Shown here piece by piece: positions 53,601-64,000 of a stretch of DNA of 64,000 bases. The position numbers and the translations under genes are program-made. The stretch spans positions 62,001 to 126,000 of the forward strand of contig NZ_JALQEM010000025.1 in the NCBI RefSeq assembly GCF_023630705.1, written 5' to 3'. The notes under the pieces are model-generated. The model worked only from the letters and a program-made list of their open reading frames with translations, did no database searches and was not told the origin of the DNA. Origin of the DNA: Caballeronia sp. GAFFF1. Its GTDB lineage: Bacteria > Pseudomonadota > Gammaproteobacteria > Burkholderiales > Burkholderiaceae. Within the stretch, counting starts at the first letter, position 1. Every line of letters starts with the position of its first letter.

Positions 53601-55699
53601 ACGCGCGCGCAGGATTTTTCGCCAAACGGCCCGACGCGCTGGGCACGCAGAACATTCGGGCGCTCGCCGGCCCGATCCTGATCTGCATGATTCTCGGCAT
53701 GATGATTTTGCCGTTGCCGGCGTTTCTGCTGGATCTGCTGTTCACCTTCAACATTGCGCTGGCGGTGATGGTGCTGCTCGTCAGCATGTACACGCAAAAG
53801 CCGCTCGACTTCGCGGCGTTCCCGAGCGTGCTCTTGTTCTCCACGCTGCTGCGCCTGTCGCTGAACGTGGCGTCGACGCGTATCGTGCTCTTGCAAGGCC
53901 ACACCGGCCCGGATGCGGCGGGACAGGTGATCGAGTCGTTCGGGCACTTTCTCGTCGGCGGAAACTTCGCGGTCGGCATCGTCGTGTTCGTGATCCTGAT
54001 GATCATCAACTTCATGGTCATTACGAAGGGCGCGGGACGTATTGCGGAAGTCGGCGCGCGCTTCACGCTCGACGCGATGCCCGGCAAACAGATGGCGATC
54101 GACGCCGACCTGAACGCCGGCCTTATCAACGAGGAAGTGGCGAAAAAGCGCCGCCAGAGCGTCGCGCAGGAAGCCGAGTTCTACGGCTCGATGGACGGTG
54201 CGTCGAAGTTCGTGCGCGGCGACGCTATCGCGGGCTTGCTCATCATGGTCATCAACGTGGTGGGCGGTCTGATTGTCGGCATGCTTCAGCACGACATGGA
54301 CTTTGCGCACGCGGCGACCAACTACACGCTGCTCACCATCGGCGATGGCCTCGTCGCGCAGATTCCGTCGCTCATCATTTCGACGGCGGCAGGCGTGATC
54401 GTCTCGCGCGTCGCGACCGAAGAGGACATCGGCACGCAGCTGACCGGCCAGTTGTTTCAGAACCCGCGCGTCTTGATGATCACCGGCGTGATCGTCGGCG
54501 TGATGGGACTGATTCCGGGCATGCCGCACTTCGCGTTCATGCTGCTGGGCGGCGGGCTGATTTACGCCGCGCGCACGATGAACAAACGCGCCGCGAGCAA
54601 GAAGACGAGCGCGGTCACGGATGTCACGCCGATCGCATCGGCCGTGGCGGCGTCGGCCGAGAACGCGGAGGCGAGCTGGGAAGACGTGGCGCTTATCGAT
54701 CCGCTCGGGCTCGAAGTAGGCTACCGCCTGATTCCGCTCGTGGATCGCAACGCGGATGGGGAACTGCTGAAGCGCATCAAGGGCATTCGCAAGAAGTTCG
54801 CGCAGGAAATCGGCTTCTTGCCACCGGTCATCCATATCCGCGACAACCTGGAATTGCGGCCGAACGGGTATCGCATCGCGCTGAAGGGCGTGGAAGTCGG
54901 CGTGGGCGAGGCGTTCCCCGGCCAGTGGCTCGCGATCAATCCCGGTCAGGTATCGGCGGCGCTGCCGGGCACGCAGACGACCGATCCCGCATTCGGCCTG
55001 CCGGCGGTGTGGATCGAGACGAACATGCGCGAACAGGCGCAGGTCTACGGCTATACGGTGGTGGATGCGAGCACGGTGGTCGCGACGCACTTGAATCACC
55101 TTGTCGTGACGCATGCCGCGGAACTGCTCGGCCGACAGGAAGTGCAGGCGCTCCTGGAGCGTATCGGCAAGGACACGCCGTCGCTCACGGAAGACCTCGT
55201 GCCGAAGACGCTTTCGCTCACGACGCTGCAGAAGGTGCTGCAAAACCTGCTCGACGAAAGCGTGCCGATCCGCGACATGCGCACCATTCTCGACGCGTTG
55301 CAGGAACACGCGCCGCGCATCTCGGATCCGTACGAACTCACGTCGGCGGTGCGTCTCGCGCTGGGCCGCGCGATCACGCAACAGTGGTATCCGGGCGCCG
55401 ACGATTTGCAGGTGATGGGCCTCGATCCGACGCTGGAGCGCGTGCTGTCGCAGGCGCTATCGACGGGGCCGAATCCGGGACTGGAGCCGGGACTTGCGCA
55501 GACGCTGATGAACTCGACGCAGAACGCGATCATGCGACAGCAGAATCTGGGATTGCCGCCGGTGCTGCTCGTGCAGCATTCGCTGCGCGCGATGCTCGCG
55601 CGGTTCCTGCGCCGGAGCTTGCCGCAGCTGAAGGTGCTGTCTTATGCGGAAGTGCCGGATACGCGGAATGTGAAGGTGGTTAATTTGATTGGGGCGTGA
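53597..55699 (+). CDS. flhA: Flagellar export gate protein FlhA
   Basis: 700 residues, full length. Eight membrane helices lie in the first about 330 residues, with the FHIPEP signature region around STLLRLSLNVASTRIVLLQG and the FPxD-like export loop RFTLDAMPGKQMAIDADLNA. The cytoplasmic substrate-docking domain follows from about 360. FlhA is the nine-subunit ring under the gate that receives chaperone-substrate complexes. In many relatives flhF, flhG and fliA follow; here the next gene is on the opposite strand and unrelated. Confidence 0.97.
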   Translation: MNARAGFFAKRPDALGTQNIRALAGPILICMILGMMILPLPAFLLDLLFTFNIALAVMVLLVSMYTQKPLDFAAFPSVLLFSTLLRLSLNVASTRIVLLQGHTGPDAAGQVIESFGHFLVGGNFAVGIVVFVILMIINFMVITKGAGRIAEVGARFTLDAMPGKQMAIDADLNAGLINEEVAKKRRQSVAQEAEFYGSMDGASKFVRGDAIAGLLIMVINVVGGLIVGMLQHDMDFAHAATNYTLLTIGDGLVAQIPSLIISTAAGVIVSRVATEEDIGTQLTGQLFQNPRVLMITGVIVGVMGLIPGMPHFAFMLLGGGLIYAARTMNKRAASKKTSAVTDVTPIASAVAASAENAEASWEDVALIDPLGLEVGYRLIPLVDRNADGELLKRIKGIRKKFAQEIGFLPPVIHIRDNLELRPNGYRIALKGVEVGVGEAFPGQWLAINPGQVSAALPGTQTTDPAFGLPAVWIETNMREQAQVYGYTVVDASTVVATHLNHLVVTHAAELLGRQEVQALLERIGKDTPSLTEDLVPKTLSLTTLQKVLQNLLDESVPIRDMRTILDALQEHAPRISDPYELTSAVRLALGRAITQQWYPGADDLQVMGLDPTLERVLSQALSTGPNPGLEPGLAQTLMNSTQNAIMRQQNLGLPPVLLVQHSLRAMLARFLRRSLPQLKVLSYAEVPDTRNVKVVNLIGA

Positions 55700-55708
55700 G
55701 CGTCCGTC

Positions 55709-56461
55709 TCAATGCAGAACGGAGCCGATGAGACTGCGAAGATTGCGCGCGTCGAAAACGACCGTCTTCCACGTGTAGTAGTTGGCGCGCTCGAACTCCG
55801 TCTTGCCGACCGCCAACTGACTTTCCGCAATCGCCAGCACAAAACCCGGGAGTTTCTCGGCACGATATTGCAGGTGAATGAGTTCGCCTTCCAGCAGCCG
55901 CTTGGCTGAAGTCGCGGCGATGACGATGGAGGGCGTCGGCGTCTCGATGACATGATCAGCAACAAGCCCGCCGGAAATCGGCAATTCGACTTCCGACCGG
56001 TGCTGGAGCCCGAACTCTGCGGCGATATCCGCGATCGCGCGGGTGAGCCGTCCTTTGAAATCGCTTGGCGACTGACGCTCGACGCGGGATGTCGCGACCG
56101 CGAAAAGCTGCTGTGCCGCCTCCGCCACGCGAAAGACGTAAGGCGCAAGAAGACGTTCGTCAGAGGTCGAGGCGCGGAGGACTTCGTCCTCGCCCAGCCG
56201 AACGGGACTCCACTGCGCGATCTCCTGCGACCAGCGTTCCACGGCGCCCGATTCCACTTCCCCGCCCATCATGCCTGCGTTAAAGCACGCTTCTCCGTTC
56301 TCGTCGATGGAATAGCCGCCCTGGGACGGACGGATGCGGACGACCACATGGTCTCCCGTTCCCGGATACTGCAACGGCGTTACGATTCGCTGCACACCGT
56401 TTGTATCGGCGTGCACTTCGAACAAAGAGCAGAGCGTTTGTTTGAGCGGGTCCGCTAGCAC
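55709..56461 (-). CDS. DUF1828/DUF1829 domain protein
   Basis: 250 residues from GTG 56461. The N-terminal about 95 residues fit the DUF1828 pattern (RIVTPLQYPGTGDHVVVRI, GGYSIDENGEACFNAGM), a domain found mostly on mobile and prophage DNA. The C-terminal half has the DUF1829 look (SVVIAATSAKRLLEGELIHL, FARANYYTWKTVVFDARNL-like end). The start lies inside the last codons of the upstream 185-codon gene (7-nt overlap), so the two are translationally coupled. Function is unknown. It interrupts an otherwise housekeeping stretch between flhA and sdaA. Confidence 0.75.
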   Translation of the reverse strand: MLADPLKQTLCSLFEVHADTNGVQRIVTPLQYPGTGDHVVVRIRPSQGGYSIDENGEACFNAGMMGGEVESGAVERWSQEIAQWSPVRLGEDEVLRASTSDERLLAPYVFRVAEAAQQLFAVATSRVERQSPSDFKGRLTRAIADIAAEFGLQHRSEVELPISGGLVADHVIETPTPSIVIAATSAKRLLEGELIHLQYRAEKLPGFVLAIAESQLAVGKTEFERANYYTWKTVVFDARNLRSLIGSVLH

Positions 56462-57012
56462 AATAAATCGCCTTGTCCGTCCTGTTCGTTGGAGATGGTT
56501 ATGCCTACAGCGTTGCAGAAGAATACGATAAGCGCGGCACGGTCATTCGCGGCGCGCGGGTCGTAGCGTCTGAGCAGCTTTAGACCGAGTTCGGGTGCGC
56601 CGGGCAACAGGCGATTCTTGTAATCGCTCGATGTATTGCAGGGAAGCTTGCAGTGCAGTCCCTTGTGACTCGGATGGTAATGCAGTTCGAAGAGCGGGTA
56701 CAGATCGCCGCGCGGCAACATGCAGACCAGGTGTCCGTAGAACGAGCGATCTTCAAGCTGCTCGCCATCGCGCCACAGGAAAAGTACGGCGTGATCGTCT
56801 GATACGGGCATCAGGTCGGTCGCCTGAACGCGGGGCCGAGCCATCTTGTTGAACGGCTTTGGCCATCGCTGCTTCACCATGGGTCGAAACATTGGCGAAG
56901 CGGTCAGCGTTTTGCACGCATGCTTGTGCGCGGCAAGGTCCTTGGGTTCCAATGCGGTTCTCTCAGGTATTTCTACCGACGCATTGAGCGGCGCGCAGTC
57001 ATCACGAGACAT
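56455..57012 (-). CDS. Unrecognised protein, first gene of an overlapping pair with the DUF1828 protein
   Basis: 185 residues from ATG 57012 (MSRDDCAPLNASVEIPERTA); a GTG at 57081 gives 208 residues, and neither start has a strong ribosome binding site. I do not recognise a family. It looks like a soluble mixed alpha/beta protein with many His and Cys residues: HAVLFLWRDGEQLEDRSFYG, CMLPRGDLYPLFELHYHPSH and HCKLPCNTSSDYKNRLLPG. The stop TAG overlaps the GTG of the DUF1828 gene. The size and tight overlap are those of a two-gene module such as a toxin-antitoxin or defence pair, but no active-site motif proves it. Confidence 0.6.
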   Translation of the reverse strand: MSRDDCAPLNASVEIPERTALEPKDLAAHKHACKTLTASPMFRPMVKQRWPKPFNKMARPRVQATDLMPVSDDHAVLFLWRDGEQLEDRSFYGHLVCMLPRGDLYPLFELHYHPSHKGLHCKLPCNTSSDYKNRLLPGAPELGLKLLRRYDPRAANDRAALIVFFCNAVGITISNEQDGQGDLLC

Positions 57013-57140
57013 GCATTGACGATGCGGTCGATAGATTAGTTCTCGCTCTAACGATGCTAACCGCTTCGACAGTCGCCTCACGCTCCATACAAGGAATGTT
57101 GCACTCGCAGGACGAAACGCCTGCTAACACACAGCAATCA

Positions 57141-58529
57141 TCAACACTCCACAATATTCACCGCCAATCCCCCGCGCGACGTCTCCTTATACTTCGTCTT
57201 CATATCCGCGCCGGTTTCGCGCATGGTCTTGATGACCGAATCCAGCGACACGTAGTGCGAGCCATCGCCGCGCATGGCCATGCGCGCCGCGTTCACGGCC
57301 TTCACCGAGCCCATCGCGTTGCGTTCGATGCACGGAATCTGCACCATGCCGCCCACCGGATCGCACGTGAGCCCGAGGTTGTGCTCCATGCCGATCTCCG
57401 CCGCGTTCTCCACCTGCGCAGGCGTCCCGCCGAGCACTGCCGCGAGGCCGCCCGCCGCCATCGAGCACGCGACGCCCACTTCGCCCTGACATCCCACTTC
57501 CGCGCCCGATATCGACGCGTTCATCTTGTACAGGATGCCGATGGCCGCCGCCGTCAACAGGAAGTCGATCACGCCTTGCGCGTTCGATCCCGGCACGAAG
57601 CGGTCGTAGTAATGGAGCACGGCCGGGATGATGCCCGCCGCGCCGTTCGTCGGCGCCGTCACGACGCGGCCGCCGACCGCGTTTTCTTCGTTCACCGCGA
57701 TGGCGTACAAGTTGATCCAGTCGATCATCGAAAGCGGGTCGCGCAGCGCCTGCTCCGGCCGTCCCGTCAACGCGCGATAAAGCTGCGGCGCGCGGCGCTT
57801 GACCTGAAACGGCCCCGGCAGATGCCCTTCCGCATCCGGATTGCCGATGCCGCAGCCCCGCGCGACGCAATCCTGCATCACGCTCCAGATATGCAAGAGG
57901 CCCGCGCGGATTTCGTCGGGGCTGCGCCAGACACACTCGTTCTCCCACATCAGTTGCGCGATCGACTTGCCGGATTCGGCGCACATCTTCAGCAGTTCGT
58001 CGCCGGTCTGGAACGGATACGGCAACTGCGCGTGCGCCGTGAGCACGGCGGTATTCGGCGCGCCCGCCGTCACGACGAAGCCGCCGCCCACCGAAAGATA
58101 CGTCGCTTCGCGTAGCAACTGGCCGCTGGCATCGAACGCATAGAGCTTCATGCCGTTCGGATGCTCGGGCAGCGCCTGCCGATAGAACGCGATGTTGTCC
58201 TTCACCGTGAACGGGACTTCGTGCTTGCCGAGCAAGGCGAGCGTCTTGGTTGCGCGCACCGCTTCGAGCCGCGGCACGATGGTGCCGGCATCGACGGTAT
58301 CCGGCGCGTCGCCCATGAGTCCGAGCATGACGCCGCGATCCGTGCCGTGGCCCTTGCCCGTTGCGCCGAGCGAGCCGTACAGCTCGCATTTGACCGATGC
58401 CACTGCGTCCAGCAGCGCGTCGCGTTCGAGCCCTTGGGCGAACATGAGCGCGGCGCGCATCGGGCCGACGGTGTGCGAGCTGGACGGTCCGATGCCGACT
58501 TTGAAGAGATCGAAAACGCTGACTGCCAT
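57141..58529 (-). CDS. sdaA: L-serine ammonia-lyase (L-serine dehydratase)
   Basis: 462 residues, the fused single-chain type. It deaminates L-serine to pyruvate using a [4Fe-4S] cluster. The N-terminal beta domain starts [20 protein letters not shown], with the SSSHT motif. The alpha domain carries the cluster cysteines in [20 protein letters not shown] and QIPCIERN. The C-terminal Cys of NIVEC, known to occupy the active site in homologues, is present. It lies downstream of the gcv genes on the same strand, so glycine can pass through serine to pyruvate. Confidence 0.96.
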   Translation of the reverse strand: MAVSVFDLFKVGIGPSSSHTVGPMRAALMFAQGLERDALLDAVASVKCELYGSLGATGKGHGTDRGVMLGLMGDAPDTVDAGTIVPRLEAVRATKTLALLGKHEVPFTVKDNIAFYRQALPEHPNGMKLYAFDASGQLLREATYLSVGGGFVVTAGAPNTAVLTAHAQLPYPFQTGDELLKMCAESGKSIAQLMWENECVWRSPDEIRAGLLHIWSVMQDCVARGCGIGNPDAEGHLPGPFQVKRRAPQLYRALTGRPEQALRDPLSMIDWINLYAIAVNEENAVGGRVVTAPTNGAAGIIPAVLHYYDRFVPGSNAQGVIDFLLTAAAIGILYKMNASISGAEVGCQGEVGVACSMAAGGLAAVLGGTPAQVENAAEIGMEHNLGLTCDPVGGMVQIPCIERNAMGSVKAVNAARMAMRGDGSHYVSLDSVIKTMRETGADMKTKYKETSRGGLAVNIVEC

Positions 58530-58550
58530 GACTGCTCCTGCAATTGGAAG

Positions 58551-59669
58551 TTACCGCGCCGGCAGCGGCAGACAGACCGCGAGCCACGCGGGCGGCGTCG
58601 GCGCGAGCCGCAGCGCCACCGGCGCATAGCGGCCGTCGAGACGCGCCGCCAGATAAAAAAGCTCCGCCGCGTTCTTCGGGTCCCACTGGCCCGAATAGCC
58701 CGGCAAGCCGGCCTCGCGCCGTTTCGCATCGAAGGCGACGCTCGAATGCACGAACTCTTCGTGCGTCTTCGTGCCGAGCGCGTACGGCGTCAGCCAGTTG
58801 AGCGCGCCGGCGAGCGTCGCGCCCGTCGGCGCGCGCTCCGGCAGCCAGTTGCGGTTATGCCGCCGCGCCGCGAGCGCCGCCGTCACGAGCGGCTGCAAGT
58901 CGTAGGTGACGTAGTGCAGCGCGTCGCGTTCGGCGAAATCGACCGTCGAACCGTCCGGCGCGATGTTGTCGCCAATATGCTCGACAAAAAGCCGCTGCGC
59001 CGCGTCGATCATCTTGCGGTCGTCGATAGTGAACGCGCCCATCGCGATCAGCTTCACGCGATGGCTCTGCCAATTGTTCCGGTACGTGCCCTTGAGCGGC
59101 CGCGGCTGCTTGTCGATATCCGCGACGTAACCGTTCACCAGCTTCGCAATGAACGCATTCGCCGCGTTGCGCGTTTTCACCGGCAGCGCGCTCGCCGTCA
59201 AATCGTAGGCGAGGATCAGCGATTCGACGTTCGTCTCGTCGATCGGGTTGAAGCTCGGCTGATATGTCGTGGTCCACGCCAGCAGGAACCGGTCGACAAG
59301 CCGCAGATAGCGCTCGTTGCCCGTGGCGCGCCAGGCGAGCGCGGCATCGCGCATCAGGTCGAGGTCTTTCTCCGCTTCGACGCTTTGGTCATGCATGCCT
59401 TGGTGCGGCAGCGTGCCTTCGGTGTGCAATGTGGCGCGGGCCTTCGGCGTCTCGTTGACGTGCGCGTGCACCGCGTTCACCAGCGCCTTCACGCCGGGAT
59501 CGGCATTCGTGCGCTCGCTCGTCTGCATGGCCGGCGCAGCGCAAAAGTTCATCGCGGCATGCGCGGCAGGCGCGATCATCGAAAGCGCGCAAAGCGTCGC
59601 CAGCGTCGCGCGTGTCGCTCTGAAGCGGCTCGCCTCGTTCCCCTTTCGCACCTTCGGCGCCATACGCAC
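58551..59669 (-). CDS. Alginate lyase family protein (PL5-like), exported
   Basis: 372 residues. An N-terminal signal is visible (SRFRATRATLATLCALSMIA to AHAAM, about 40 residues). The body is an alpha/alpha-toroid type sequence like the alginate lyase family (Pfam Alginate_lyase): NNWQSHRVKLIAMGAFTIDD holds the NNxxxH motif with the catalytic Asn/His, and ERDALHYVTYDLQPLVTAA holds the Tyr-rich motif. It would cut uronate polymers in the periplasm or outside. It stands between gcvP and sdaA with 21 nt to sdaA and about 100 nt to gcvP, an odd neighbourhood. The true substrate is unknown; no alginate genes are near. Confidence 0.82.
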   Translation of the reverse strand: MRMAPKVRKGNEASRFRATRATLATLCALSMIAPAAHAAMNFCAAPAMQTSERTNADPGVKALVNAVHAHVNETPKARATLHTEGTLPHQGMHDQSVEAEKDLDLMRDAALAWRATGNERYLRLVDRFLLAWTTTYQPSFNPIDETNVESLILAYDLTASALPVKTRNAANAFIAKLVNGYVADIDKQPRPLKGTYRNNWQSHRVKLIAMGAFTIDDRKMIDAAQRLFVEHIGDNIAPDGSTVDFAERDALHYVTYDLQPLVTAALAARRHNRNWLPERAPTGATLAGALNWLTPYALGTKTHEEFVHSSVAFDAKRREAGLPGYSGQWDPKNAAELFYLAARLDGRYAPVALRLAPTPPAWLAVCLPLPAR

Positions 59670-59773
59670 TCCCTGATTGGCTTGGTCCGGGGTGAGATGT
59701 TAGCCGTTCTCGAACGCACCGCAAAACCGCCCGACAAAGCTTCACGCTTTCGGGCGGCGCGGCGCGCTGTGCG

Positions 59774-62704
<2,931 letters not shown>

Positions 62705-62757
62705 GTGAATTCCTGCGAAAGCGGCCCGCGTGCGAGCCGCCCTCGTCTGATAGAGAG

Positions 62758-63138
62758 TTATTCGCCGATCGACTTGCCGTAGCCTTCGGCGTCGAGCAGC
62801 TTGTCGAGGCCCGCATCGCTCGCGGGCTTGATCTTGAAGAGCCAGCTTTCGTACGGCGCGCCGTTCACCTGATCCGGCGATGACGTCAGCGCGTCATTGG
62901 ACGCGACGACTTCGCCCGAGACCGGTGCGTAGATGTCGGAGGCGGCCTTCACGGATTCGATGACCGCGATCGCGTCGCCCGCCGCGACGGACTTGCCCGC
63001 CGCCGGCAGTTCGACGAACACGATGTCGCCGAGCGCTTCCTGCGCGTGATCGGTAATGCCGACGGTCAGCGTGCCGTCGGACTCCGTGCGGACCCATTCG
63101 TGCGATTCGGTGTATTTCAGATCGGCCGGGATGCTCAT
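62758..63138 (-). CDS. gcvH: Glycine cleavage system H protein
   Basis: 126 residues. It carries the lipoyl arm between P-, T- and L-proteins. The lipoylated Lys is residue 64 in [18 protein letters not shown], and the N-terminus [19 protein letters not shown] is typical. AAGGAGCATCC lies directly before the ATG. It sits between gcvT (62 nt) and gcvP (53 nt). Confidence 0.97.
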   Translation of the reverse strand: MSIPADLKYTESHEWVRTESDGTLTVGITDHAQEALGDIVFVELPAAGKSVAAGDAIAVIESVKAASDIYAPVSGEVVASNDALTSSPDQVNGAPYESWLFKIKPASDAGLDKLLDAEGYGKSIGE

Positions 63139-63200
63139 TGGATGCTCCTTGCGTGGTTCGTTCGTGAGGTTCTGGGTCGGAGGGAACGGGCGCGACGGCG

Positions 63201-64000
63201 TTATGCCAGATCGACGAGCACCTTGCCGTTGCGCACGAACGGAAGTTTTACCACGCGCGCGGGAACTTGCTTGTCGCGGATGACGACCTGCACCGTATCG
63301 CCCGGCGCGACGGCCGTCGGCACGCGAGCGAACGCAATCGACTCCTGCATGGACGGCGAGAACGTGCCGCTCGTGATCTCGCCTTCGCCGTGCGGCGTCA
63401 CGACCTTCTGATGCGCGCGCAGCACGCCGCCCGCACGACCGTTTTCCTTGATGAGCACGAGCCCGACGAAATTCGCCTTCGAGCCGTTCGCCTCCAGCGC
63501 CGCCCGGCCGACGAAATCGCGCGGAGTTTTCAGGTCGACGGTCCACGCGAGGCCCGCGTCGAGCGGCGACACCGTTTCGTCCATGTCCTGACCGTAGAGG
63601 TTCATGCCGGCTTCGAGCCGCAGCGTGTCCCGCGCGCCGAGGCCGGCGGGCTTCACGCCCGCGGCGAGCAGCGCGTTCCACAGCTTTTCGATGTTCGCGG
63701 CCGGCACGACGATCTCGAAGCCGTCCTCGCCGGTATAGCCGGTGCGCGCGAGCATCAGTTCGCCGTACTGCGTGGAGGGGAACATGACCGCGTTGAACGG
63801 CTTGATGGCTTCGGTTTCGGCCCGCGTATCGGGCAGCACGTTCCAGACCTTCTCGCGTGCGTTCGGCCCTTGCACCGCGATGATGCCGAGATCGCGGCGC
63901 GGCGTGATCGCGAGGTTGAAATTGCCGTCGGCGTTCAGCCTCCCGAACCACGCGATGTCCTTGTCCGCCGTGCTCGCATTCACGACCACGCGAAAGCGCT
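63201..64000 (-). CDS. gcvT: Aminomethyltransferase, glycine cleavage T protein (5' part beyond the window)
   Basis: About 266 C-terminal residues are visible; the start lies past the right edge. The frame continues unbroken to the boundary ([18 protein letters not shown]). Conserved parts include [33 protein letters not shown] (folate-binding region), [20 protein letters not shown] and the C-terminal beta-barrel ending [11 protein letters not shown]. It releases ammonia and transfers the one-carbon unit to tetrahydrofolate. A glycine riboswitch often precedes gcvT in this group but would be outside the window. Confidence 0.96.
   Translation of the reverse strand, partial: RFRVVVNASTADKDIAWFGRLNADGNFNLAITPRRDLGIIAVQGPNAREKVWNVLPDTRAETEAIKPFNAVMFPSTQYGELMLARTGYTGEDGFEIVVPAANIEKLWNALLAAGVKPAGLGARDTLRLEAGMNLYGQDMDETVSPLDAGLAWTVDLKTPRDFVGRAALEANGSKANFVGLVLIKENGRAGGVLRAHQKVVTPHGEGEITSGTFSPSMQESIAFARVPTAVAPGDTVQVVIRDKQVPARVVKLPFVRNGKVLVDLA

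Overview
The window is GC-rich chromosomal DNA of a motile betaproteobacterium, most likely Burkholderiaceae in the Burkholderia/Paraburkholderia/Caballeronia group. This is inferred from protein style, from the split fli/flg layout with fliE diverging from fliF, from an S-adenosylhomocysteine (SAH) riboswitch in front of ahcY, and from the gcvT-gcvH-gcvP-sdaA order. No rRNA, tRNA, CRISPR array, transposase or integrase was seen.

Layout. 1-2.7 kb: end of a 5-oxoproline (pyroglutamate) utilisation operon, with pxpA and a DUF969/DUF979 membrane pair that may be the transporter. 2.7-9.65 kb (minus): a dipeptide ABC transporter dppABCDF plus a TraB/GumN protein. 10-13 kb (minus): methyl cycle genes ahcY, a small membrane protein and metF, behind a SAH riboswitch. 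13.1-15.3 kb: lrgAB with a divergent LysR regulator. 15.4-19.6 kb: a DUF937/OmpA protein and an AidB-like acyl-CoA dehydrogenase whose 3' end is tandemly repeated with a 143-bp period.

19.6-55.7 kb is a flagellar supercluster: fliS-fliT-fliK-like-flhX (minus); fliE (minus) divergent from fliFGHIJK (plus); fliLMNOPQR (plus); flgKL (minus); ycgR (minus); flgBCDEFGHIJ (minus); flgA and flgMN (plus); flhBA (plus). Together these encode the basal body, export apparatus, C-ring, rod, hook, hook-filament junction, several chaperones and the anti-sigma factor. Filament gene fliC, fliD, flhDC, fliA, flhFG, motAB and chemotaxis genes are not here. Four FliA (sigma-28) promoters of the form TAAA-N15/16-[GT]CCGNTAW can be read in front of fliS, flgK, ycgR and flgM. 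Inverted-repeat candidates for the class II activator (FlhDC-like) lie in front of fliE/fliF, flgB/flgA and fliL.

Non-coding structure is unusually rich. Two roughly 800-bp, nearly identical elements with 232/234-nt inverted arms and internal AAGCC arrays sit in the same orientation at 30.35-31.16 kb and 40.17-40.96 kb, bracketing fliL-fliR and flgKL. A short relic before fliP joins a copy of the fliL leader and first codons to a copy of the fliO tail. Degenerate palindromic repeats fill the gap between fliR and flgL.

55.7-57.0 kb holds a small overlapping gene pair (unknown protein plus DUF1828/DUF1829 protein). 57.1-64 kb (minus) is glycine/serine catabolism: gcvT (cut by the window edge), gcvH, gcvP, an alginate-lyase-family protein, and sdaA.
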